Assembly (NCBI GenBank): GCA_014523525.1 | Contig: JAATVL010000167.1 | Span: 1 to 12,413 of the forward strand | Source: Nitrososphaerales archaeon TH703 | GTDB lineage: Archaea; Thermoproteota; Nitrososphaeria; Nitrososphaerales; Nitrososphaeraceae | Reading direction: 5' to 3' | DNA: 12,413 bases | Shown: piece by piece, positions 6,957-12,413 of the stretch | How positions within the stretch are numbered: the first letter of the stretch is position 1 | How the letters are laid out: the number at the start of each line of letters is the position of its first letter | Made by a program: the position numbers and the translations under genes | Notes under the pieces: generated by a model | Seen by the model: the letters and a program-made list of their open reading frames with translations, nothing else | Database searches by the model: none | What the model was told of the DNA's origin: nothing

Positions 6957-6973
6957 GGAGGGTGGGTGGGTGG
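6957..6973 (+). other. G-rich tract with quadruplex potential between radA and the bax1-like gene
   Basis: The plus strand has GG, GGG, GGG, GGG, GG runs separated by single bases (A, T, T, T). Three GGG runs and two GG runs could form a two-tier quadruplex, or a three-tier one with a bulge. In DNA this AT-rich the tract stands out. It lies 37-53 bases upstream of the first radA ATG and 147 or more bases upstream of the bax1-like start. The sequence pattern is certain; a folded structure or function is inference. Confidence 0.6.
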
Positions 6974-7119
6974 TTGCAGATAATACCAGAGACTGCAAAT
7001 TCGATTTGATTCAGTCTAATATTATCAATTGAACTTCAAGCATTCGATAGAATAAAAAATTAATTAGAAGGATATAACTTAGATCTGCATATTACAACTA
7101 TATGAGGTAATAATCGTAA

Positions 7120-8976
7120 ATGTTGCCAACTGAATTATTAAGAGTACGCGTATCAGGTAAAATGAATCAGATAAGACCCATATTTTATGACTATGAGAAA
7201 AATAATGAACTTTCCTTACCATCAAAAATAATTAAAATGTTTGAAGAAATGGCTAAGAAGAAACTATCCAAGGCAAACGTAGACGAGAATCTCTCAAGAA
7301 TAGAAGCCAAATATACAGATTATAAACTTGTCAGAGGTATCTGTCAGCTATTAGAACAAAGGTGTGTATATGAGTCGCCAAGTAAGACGTTTTCAGACAG
7401 TAGGAACAACAATACAATTAATGCCACATATCTTAGAAGGAAAATATTTGAAGAATCTTCTAGAATTGGTTATCCAGTAACGGAAGATGAAAGAAAGCGA
7501 ATACTTCAGAAAGTTGCTTTAAAAAACAACTTGACTATTGATGAACTGGAACTTGCAATGTGGAATGATCTTGACAAAAACAAGTACTTGAAAAATTTTG
7601 ATTCATTGTCTCCATTACAACTGGTTGTATGGTACAATATTTCCATTCTTCAAACTCTACTACTAAATTGTGTCAAACTAGAATTCAGTGTTTATGGGGG
7701 TTTCAACTGGAAGAAAATATTACGTAAAATAAAGCAACTTGGATTGATGTATTTTCTTTATCATGAATCCAATTTGGATTCAGAATCAATTAATCAAACA
7801 AAAAATGAAGATATGGTATTGAATGGCAAAAAGAACAAGAGAGTTATATGTACTGTTGATGGTCCGCTTAGCATACTAAGAATGACAGACAGATACGGTC
7901 TGGCAATGGCCAAATTAATTCCGTTAATAATATTTACTGAAATCTGGACTATTGATGCAGTAATATTAAGAAAATCAATTTCGGGTGTCAAAAAAAGCTA
8001 TAGATTTCAGCTCTCAAACAAAGATAAGGATCTCCCACTATTTGACGCATCAGGTATTCATCTTGAGTCAGAGCCAAACTCAGAACCTAACGTATCATTT
8101 AACAAATATAGTGAAGATAACTTTGATAGCAATGTTGAAAAAAAATTTATGGATAAATTTCTCAAGTTCTCTACAGGATGGAAACTTACTCGGGAGCCGG
8201 ACCCGCTGATACTTTCCGATGGTAAAGCCTTCATAGCTGATTTTGCATTTGAAAAATACGGAATTAAAGTCTATTTAGAGATAGTAGGTTTCTGGACAAA
8301 TGAATACCTAAAAAGAAAATTAGAAAAAATAAAAGACTTGTTGACTATGAATTCTGGGAGTTCGCCAGGTACTGACTTGCTAATCGCTGCAAATATGGAT
8401 AATTATATTTCTGAAAATGGAGATAAGATAATGGTTGATTCGATTTTTTCTAAACTTATAGCTAGAAAACATTTAATTTTTTATAAGAAAGATCAAATTC
8501 CATTTGGTCCAATTATTAAATATCTTAAGGATATTGATTCTAAGTTCATTAATGATATTTCAATTAATTCACATGATATGATTACCGAAGAACTAGAAAC
8601 TAAAATTCGAGAAAATGAAAATAAAGTTATTTTTCTTAAAGAAATATCAGATAAGCATAACATTCCGGTTGAGTCGGTCTTGAAGATTATTAGAAATCTT
8701 CAATTAATCAATGATAATTCAACTAATGTGAGAACAAATAGGCTAAAGGAATTCCTGCTAGTTGATAATTATATCATATCTAATGATAAAATTAACGAAT
8801 TGTTACCAGAACTTGATAAGATTAAGAAGTTAGGGGATGCAATTAGGTTCCTAGGTGAAAACAATATTCCTGAAGAATGTATTACCTTGCTTATTCCAAA
8901 AATGGGCTTTGAGATTGTCTGGAATGGTATTGATTCCAATAATGCTATAATTCAACGACAGTTGACTAAAGGCTGA
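7120..8976 (+). CDS. Bax1-like nuclease (DUF790 family), XPB partner
   Basis: This 618-residue protein opens with MLPTELLRVRVSG, the hallmark start of the DUF790/Bax1 family. In studied archaea Bax1 binds the XPB helicase and cuts DNA next to unwound lesions in nucleotide excision repair. An N-terminal domain (about 1-250) ends in VDGPLSILRMTDRYG (246-260), also family-typical. The PD-(D/E)XK-like nuclease core lies around 335-425: E340, D374 in FIADFAF, and E387 in VYLEIVGFW, followed by TNEYLKRKLEKI. Residues about 490-618 form a further lysine/asparagine-rich helical extension that looks winged-helix-like at 500-535 and makes the protein longer than the family members I know. A GAGGT stretch at 7104-7108 precedes the ATG. 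No XPB gene adjoins it, unlike the usual archaeal pair. The family call is strong; the extension is unexplained. Confidence 0.88.
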   Translation: MLPTELLRVRVSGKMNQIRPIFYDYEKNNELSLPSKIIKMFEEMAKKKLSKANVDENLSRIEAKYTDYKLVRGICQLLEQRCVYESPSKTFSDSRNNNTINATYLRRKIFEESSRIGYPVTEDERKRILQKVALKNNLTIDELELAMWNDLDKNKYLKNFDSLSPLQLVVWYNISILQTLLLNCVKLEFSVYGGFNWKKILRKIKQLGLMYFLYHESNLDSESINQTKNEDMVLNGKKNKRVICTVDGPLSILRMTDRYGLAMAKLIPLIIFTEIWTIDAVILRKSISGVKKSYRFQLSNKDKDLPLFDASGIHLESEPNSEPNVSFNKYSEDNFDSNVEKKFMDKFLKFSTGWKLTREPDPLILSDGKAFIADFAFEKYGIKVYLEIVGFWTNEYLKRKLEKIKDLLTMNSGSSPGTDLLIAANMDNYISENGDKIMVDSIFSKLIARKHLIFYKKDQIPFGPIIKYLKDIDSKFINDISINSHDMITEELETKIRENENKVIFLKEISDKHNIPVESVLKIIRNLQLINDNSTNVRTNRLKEFLLVDNYIISNDKINELLPELDKIKKLGDAIRFLGENNIPEECITLLIPKMGFEIVWNGIDSNNAIIQRQLTKG

Positions 8977-9003
8977 TCGATTGACTTGAACTAAGCGACG
9001 CCA

Positions 9004-9018
9004 GCGATATGTTATCGC
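9004..9018. terminator. Short hairpin downstream of the bax1-like gene
   Basis: The perfect 6-bp inverted repeat gcgata/tatcgc has a 3-base loop, 28 bases after the stop, and is followed by aatttcatt. It may help end transcription, but archaeal termination mostly depends on T-runs, so this is tentative. Confidence 0.25.
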
Positions 9019-9042
9019 AATTTCATTATAATTAGAGAAATG

Positions 9043-9052
9043 GTATATATGT
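9043..9052 (+). promoter_or_regulatory. TATA-like box of the CPC-motif gene
   Basis: The sequence ggtatatatg is centred about 29 bases before the TTG at 9076, the classic spacing for an archaeal leaderless transcript. It supports the TTG as the real start. Confidence 0.5.
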
Positions 9053-9075
9053 TGAAGATATAACAACTTTAGATA

Positions 9076-9393
9076 TTGCGATCTACTGATAAGGGAAACA
9101 TTTGGCTTAAAAATATCGAGGGAAATTGGAGGGACTCAACTTGTCCATGCGGCAGTAATTTTCACTTTAATGGAGACATTGATAAGTTATTTTCATGGGA
9201 ACGGATTCATTTAAGACACATGTCATCAGATCCTGAAAATCACGCAATGCTGTCCCATTATCCAACGGATATGGTCATTTTTTATCATTCCACAAGTGGA
9301 TACATAGTTGAAATCAGGAAACACAAGCCTCATGAGATTAAAGATTTGCAAAATGCCTGCCTATACGGAAAAGTGAAGCTTGCAGGAGTGTAA
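9076..9393 (+). CDS. Small CPC-motif protein, unknown function
   Basis: I do not recognise this 105-residue soluble protein. It has no signal peptide or membrane segment. Near the N-terminus is C23-P-C25-G followed by H30, and a lone C95 lies near the end; these could bind a metal, but four clear ligands in a classical finger are not visible. The middle (40-82) is rich in histidine and aromatic residues (WERIHLRHMSS, HAMLSHYPTDMVIFYHS) and ends in a strand GYIVEIRKH, suggesting a small mixed alpha/beta domain. A stop lies two codons upstream of the TTG, and a good TATA-like box lies about 29 bases upstream, so the TTG start is favoured; the first internal ATG is residue 49. It stands between the nuclease gene and the Nudix gene on the same strand. 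Confidence 0.65.
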   Translation: MRSTDKGNIWLKNIEGNWRDSTCPCGSNFHFNGDIDKLFSWERIHLRHMSSDPENHAMLSHYPTDMVIFYHSTSGYIVEIRKHKPHEIKDLQNACLYGKVKLAGV

Positions 9394-9521
9394 TAATTGA
9401 GTTGGGACGGACATTGTTTAATTCGTTAAGGAGGAATTACTAAAAATACCAGGACCTTCTGCAAAGACAATTTAGTATAGTTTACAAAAAAGCAAATAAC
9501 TGTAATAATAGGATTAAAATC
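9394..9521. other. Intergenic region with an orphan Shine-Dalgarno-like AAGGAGG
   Basis: This gap before the Nudix gene has a perfect AAGGAGG at 9428-9434, but no ATG, GTG or TTG follows within usable distance before an in-frame stop. A TATA-like tttagtatag lies at about 9471-9480. No RNA gene is recognised. Confidence 0.4.
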
Positions 9522-10085
9522 ATGAATCTACCGTCTGGTTGGAGGTTTGAATCTTCACGGAAAATATACTCCAATAAGTATATCGAACTATATGAGGACA
9601 TACTGGACATTAATAGCAAAAAAAAGATCTATACTAGAGCGAAAAGAAAAGATTATTCCACCATAGTACCCTTTGTGTCAGATAACGAAATTCTAGTGAT
9701 TAAAAGCTATAGACACTTGGTTAATTCATATCAAATTGAAGCTCCTTCTGGATATATTGATGCAGGTGAAACGGCATTTGAAGCTGCGAGCAGAGAATTG
9801 AAAGAAGAAACTGGCTACAAGGCAAATAATATTATCAACTTGGGTTCATATACATTAGATTATACTATGTTTGAACAGACAGGCAATTTATTTGTCGGTT
9901 ATGATCTAGTTAACGAAAGGAAGCAAGAATTAGGGATGATGGAGATAATAGAGCCTACGATTCTAACAATTGATGAAATTAAACAGTTACTATTTGATGG
10001 AAAAATATTAAATGCATCTTCGATTGTTGCTTTTTACAAATCGTTTGATTATCATCTAAATTATAAAAATAAAAAAATGAAATGA
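9522..10085 (+). CDS. Nudix hydrolase, ADP-ribose pyrophosphatase-like
   Basis: This 187-residue cytoplasmic enzyme cleaves a nucleoside diphosphate linked to another group. The Nudix box is complete: G77-x5-E83-x7-R91-E92-L93-x-E95-E96-x-G98-Y99, the metal-binding helix and loop. Before it, a strand IVPFV..NEILVIKSYR and QIEAPSG match the ADP-ribose pyrophosphatase (NudF-like) branch, where the segment upstream of the box shapes the substrate pocket. ADP-ribose or another nucleotide sugar is therefore the most likely substrate, but the exact one is not decided by sequence. The ATG at 9522 follows aggatt about 10 bases upstream. The L-2-hydroxyglutarate dehydrogenase-like gene follows after 84 bases on the same strand; co-transcription is possible. 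Confidence 0.9.
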   Translation: MNLPSGWRFESSRKIYSNKYIELYEDILDINSKKKIYTRAKRKDYSTIVPFVSDNEILVIKSYRHLVNSYQIEAPSGYIDAGETAFEAASRELKEETGYKANNIINLGSYTLDYTMFEQTGNLFVGYDLVNERKQELGMMEIIEPTILTIDEIKQLLFDGKILNASSIVAFYKSFDYHLNYKNKKMK

Positions 10086-10169
10086 TATTCTAATTGAGTA
10101 ATACTATGTATAATAACGGGGATAATAGTTGCATCAGTATTTTGATCGAAAATAGTAGTTGGTAATAAA

Positions 10170-11468
10170 TTGCAAGACAGCTATGATGTTACAGTTATTG
10201 GTGGAGGGATATTAGGTTGTGCTATTGCTTATTTTCTTTCCATCGTGACAGATTCATCAATTATCGTCATTGAACAAGAAAAAAAGGTTGGACTGCATAC
10301 CAGTAGCAGGAATACTGGAAAAGTTCATGCCCCATTTTACTATAATCCAGATAAAAAGTCATCCACTGCAATCTATGCATTAAAGGGATTTGACATGATA
10401 AAACGATATTGCTCTTTACACGAATTACCATTTAAAGAAGATGGAGTAATCGAGATTGCAATAAATGACAGTGAAATTGACATTTTGCATAAACATGTTC
10501 AATGGGCTTGCAAAAATGGATTGAAAGATGAGGATGTAAAATTTTTAAATAAAGATGAAATGTTACGAATCGAGCCCAATCTAAAATGTGAATCTGGGAT
10601 TGTCTGTTTCCGAGATGCTTCAACTGATTATGGCCTTATAAATGAAAAACTTATGGAAGACGCAATCATGTTTGGCTGTAAGACCTCGTTTGAAAATAAA
10701 TTCAGAGCGATTTACCCCAACACAAAAACAGCTGCAAATAGAAAATTGACAGTCATTGGGACTGTTAAAGATATAACTACTGATTATATAATAAATGCAG
10801 CAGGAGGCAATTCACTTGATATTGCTCATAGTGTTGGTATTGCAAAAGAATATACTGATCTTCATTTTAGAGGAGAATATTGGATAGCGCCTGAAAAATA
10901 TAATAATCTTACTAAAAGAAGTATTTATTCAGTGCCACGATACACAGAATACCCTTTTTTGGATCCACATTGGATTATTAGAAATGATGGAAGATGCGAA
11001 GTAGGACCAAACGCGGTTCCAGTATTTGGTCCATATTCATATAATTTTTATGATAACCTGAAAAACGCTGTTCCAAAAATTTTTGAATTATCTAAAGTAG
11101 GAATGTTAAAATTGTTTTTAAATAGACAGTTCCTGCGCTTGGTATCAAATGAATTCTCAAGTTCTCTATCTAAAACAAATATGATAAATAGAGTAAGGAG
11201 ATTTTTGCCCCCTTTGAATCCCTCTGATTTTAAACAAAGAGGTAGAGCTGGTATTAGATCATTGCTAATTGATAAGAACGGAAACTTTGTATCTGAGAGT
11301 TTACTTGTAGAAAATGAGTCTTCATTACACATTTTGAATTATAATTCCCCGGGTGCTACTGGAGCATTACCAGTTGCAGCAGATATGGTAAGAAAATTGG
11401 TTCATAGAAATATAGTAAATCTCACTTCTAGAAAAAAAAATTTTCCATTTATGGATCAATTTGAATAG
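10170..11468 (+). CDS. lhgO: FAD-dependent oxidoreductase, L-2-hydroxyglutarate dehydrogenase/oxidase-like
   Basis: This 432-residue DAO-superfamily flavoprotein probably oxidises L-2-hydroxyglutarate back to 2-oxoglutarate, a metabolite-repair step. The FAD Rossmann motif is G11-x-G13-x2-G16, with E35 ending the second strand. The family segment NTGKVHAPFYYNP (48-60) carries H53, and DASTDYGLI, NAAGG (209-213), LHFRGEYW (231-238), SVPRYTEYPFLDPHW and VGPNAVPVFGPYSY follow in order. The C-terminal GIRSLLID and NSPGATGALP (392-401) close the FAD site. All are patterns of LhgO proteins. The start is TTG at 10170, five codons before the first beta strand, with no alternative ATG until residue 76. 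Related 2-hydroxy-acid or glycine-type oxidases cannot be fully ruled out. Some internal stretches are shorter than in bacterial LhgO. Confidence 0.85.
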   Translation: MQDSYDVTVIGGGILGCAIAYFLSIVTDSSIIVIEQEKKVGLHTSSRNTGKVHAPFYYNPDKKSSTAIYALKGFDMIKRYCSLHELPFKEDGVIEIAINDSEIDILHKHVQWACKNGLKDEDVKFLNKDEMLRIEPNLKCESGIVCFRDASTDYGLINEKLMEDAIMFGCKTSFENKFRAIYPNTKTAANRKLTVIGTVKDITTDYIINAAGGNSLDIAHSVGIAKEYTDLHFRGEYWIAPEKYNNLTKRSIYSVPRYTEYPFLDPHWIIRNDGRCEVGPNAVPVFGPYSYNFYDNLKNAVPKIFELSKVGMLKLFLNRQFLRLVSNEFSSSLSKTNMINRVRRFLPPLNPSDFKQRGRAGIRSLLIDKNGNFVSESLLVENESSLHILNYNSPGATGALPVAADMVRKLVHRNIVNLTSRKKNFPFMDQFE

Positions 11469-11516
11469 TAGATTATTACCTCGTAAAAGCTTGTTAGGCC
11501 AATCGGAATCTGCATC

Positions 11517-11530
11517 TTATATTATATTAA
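11517..11530 (+). promoter_or_regulatory. TATA box of tRNA-Pro
   Basis: The ttatattatattaa stretch ends about 22 bases before the mature tRNA 5' end; its second TATA-like half (11522-11529) is centred about 27 bases upstream of base 1. That suits transcription starting at or near the mature end. Confidence 0.55.
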
Positions 11531-11552
11531 GGGAAATTTGAAATAAACTAGA

Positions 11553-11626
11553 GGGGTTGTCGTCTAGCTTGGTATGATGCCAGCCTCGGGCGCTGGAGGT
11601 CGTCGGTTCGAATCCGACCAACCCCA
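11553..11626 (+). tRNA. tRNA-Pro (anticodon CGG)
   Basis: A complete cloverleaf can be drawn. The acceptor stem GGGGTTG/CAACCCC is perfect. The D arm carries GTCTAGCTTGGTATGATGC. The anticodon stem is CCAGC/GCTGG with loop CTCGGGC, giving anticodon CGG at 11587-11589. The variable loop is AGGTC, the T stem is GTCGG/CCGAC with loop TTCGAAT, and the discriminator is A. It reads proline codon CCG. CCA is not encoded and no intron is seen. A 17-base near-copy of the 3' end lies at 12223-12239. Confidence 0.96.
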
Positions 11627-11665
11627 TAGTTCGTTCTCTAATCGGATTCACCAATTAAGGTGCAC

Positions 11666-12217
11666 ATGCGAAATTTAGAAAGTATTACTTCCAAATGGAA
11701 CAATATTTTAATTGTGGTACCAACGAAGGTAGCTGGAATGCCAAAAAGTATGAATTCTGGAACAATCGTTATGATAATGCTAATTTTGATATCAGTATCA
11801 CTACTTGGCTACCTACATGAAGCTAAAGGTTACACAAGAGTTGATGATACAAGTAGTGGGGGAGGTACCATTACTTGTCCTACAGGTGAGCAACATGAAG
11901 GAGCTATCTCTATTTCCTCAACCTCTACTCCATCTATGAGTGGTTATTATGACATTGTTATTGCGACAAATGGTAGTAGCGCATTAAAATCTGGTGTTTT
12001 TGATTACGTCAAGATATATTCCTCAGGTGAATTTATCCTCAAGGGTAAAGAAACTCGGGACGATATCTGCGGCGGTTTGACTAATGTAGCTTCCATATCC
12101 ATTGAAATAACAGGACAATGCGTTTCTAATTACTCCAACGAACCACCAACCATAGTAAAAATTAGGGCAGCGAATGGAGAAAAAGCAGATTTTCCTTCAG
12201 CACCAAATTGTAGTTAA
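11666..12217 (+). CDS. Secreted four-cysteine protein, unknown function
   Basis: I do not recognise this protein. Counted from a GTG at 11660 it has 185 residues. A hydrophobic segment at 35-52 serves as signal peptide or anchor and is followed by a Gly/Ser-rich start of the mature part. The mature domain (about 58-185) is predicted beta-rich, with cysteines at 73, 137, 154 and 184, enough for two disulfides, and few charged residues; it looks like a cell-surface domain. Starts are open: an AAGGTG stretch sits just before the ATG at 11666 used here. ATGs at 11738 and 11750 would give a more classical signal peptide, and a TATA-like atattttaa lies about 31 bases before 11738. It begins 39 bases after tRNA-Pro, and a tRNA-like repeat follows its stop. 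Confidence 0.7.
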   Translation: MRNLESITSKWNNILIVVPTKVAGMPKSMNSGTIVMIMLILISVSLLGYLHEAKGYTRVDDTSSGGGTITCPTGEQHEGAISISSTSTPSMSGYYDIVIATNGSSALKSGVFDYVKIYSSGEFILKGKETRDDICGGLTNVASISIEITGQCVSNYSNEPPTIVKIRAANGEKADFPSAPNCS

Positions 12218-12222
12218 CATCA

Positions 12223-12239
12223 AATTCGACCAACCCGAT
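12223..12239 (+). repeat. Near-copy of the tRNA-Pro 3' end (possible old attachment-site half)
   Basis: The stretch aattcgaccaacccgat matches tRNA-Pro bases 11611-11627 (T loop end, T stem, acceptor strand) at 15 of 17 positions. It is in the same direction and lies directly after the secreted-protein gene. Integrating elements leave such copies when they insert at a tRNA 3' end, but no integrase is present, so chance remains possible. Confidence 0.35.
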
Positions 12240-12413
12240 GTAAGATAATAAACAAACTATAATTTTATTTATTGCGCAGAAATTCTATTGCCCTGTTACT
12301 GAATTTCCGACCTTGAACTATTTTATAACATTATTAGAAAACAAATATCCAACCGTATTAGTTCCACTCATATGCGGTTGCACTGAATTCTTCGGAAAAG
12401 ATTGAGCCAACCA
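12240..12413. other. Non-coding end of window, perhaps the tail of a minus-strand gene
   Basis: This AT-rich sequence has no recognised RNA or strong motif. On the minus strand two frames are open from the window edge: one ends at TAA (12358-12360) after ...EEFSATAYEWN, the other at a TAG near 12322. Either might be the C-terminus of a gene outside the window; neither can be confirmed from so few codons. Confidence 0.25.

Noticed and set aside
7794..8209. Open frames of 65-74 codons overlapping the Bax1-like gene on both strands
   Set aside because: They have no recognisable motif and are shadows of the well-supported nuclease frame.
12358..12413. Possible C-terminus of a minus-strand gene entering from the right edge
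   Set aside because: Two minus-strand frames are open for a similar short length, so the few visible codons cannot decide whether either is real.
12400..12413. gccaacca at the window end as a third copy of the tRNA-Pro 3' end
   Set aside because: Only a few bases agree and the T-stem part is missing; chance similarity.

Overview
The window looks like chromosomal DNA of an ammonia-oxidising archaeon of the class Nitrososphaeria (Thaumarchaeota). The signs are an archaeal RadA recombinase, a Bax1/DUF790 repair nuclease, an F420-dependent NADP reductase, an archaeal-type dodecin, a haem-copper oxidase subunit II fused to a blue-copper domain, tRNA genes without encoded CCA, TATA-like boxes about 26-33 bases upstream of several starts, and many secreted, asparagine-rich proteins. 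The DNA is strongly AT-rich, which fits a Nitrosocosmicus-like genome better than the GC-richer Nitrososphaera species. The lineage call is inference.

Layout. Positions 1-1657 read leftwards: a histidine-phosphatase gene, then a short membrane protein carrying the first transmembrane part of cytochrome oxidase subunit II, then a gene with the second transmembrane helix, the CuA domain and the start of a second copper domain that runs off the window. Positions 1866-2812 read rightwards: an F420-dependent NADP reductase overlapped by a small two-helix membrane protein. A class I aminotransferase (2844-4028) converges on them. Next come tRNA-Arg(UCG), a secreted N-rich protein (minus strand), a dodecin, a 39-residue C2H2 zinc-finger protein and radA (minus strand). 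A roughly 200-base intergenic region with a G-rich tract separates radA from the divergent bax1-like nuclease. Downstream, all rightward, are a small CPC-motif protein, a Nudix hydrolase, an L-2-hydroxyglutarate dehydrogenase-like flavoprotein, tRNA-Pro(CGG) and a secreted four-cysteine protein.

How the genes relate. The first two leftward genes after the phosphatase belong to the terminal oxidase of the respiratory chain. RadA (strand exchange) and the Bax1-like nuclease (nucleotide excision repair with XPB in studied archaea) form a divergent DNA-repair pair, but no XPB gene is in the window. The Nudix and flavoprotein genes both have metabolite-housekeeping roles. The rest looks like ordinary core genome with interspersed lineage-specific secreted proteins.

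No CRISPR array, insertion sequence, transposase or integrase was seen. The only hint of past integration is a 17-base near-copy of the tRNA-Pro 3' end about 600 bases downstream of that tRNA. Several genes start with TTG, three of them with no workable alternative. No clear new multi-gene system stands out. The best candidates for novelty are the split and fused oxidase subunit II, the tiny zinc-finger gene, and the Bax1 protein with its long C-terminal extension.
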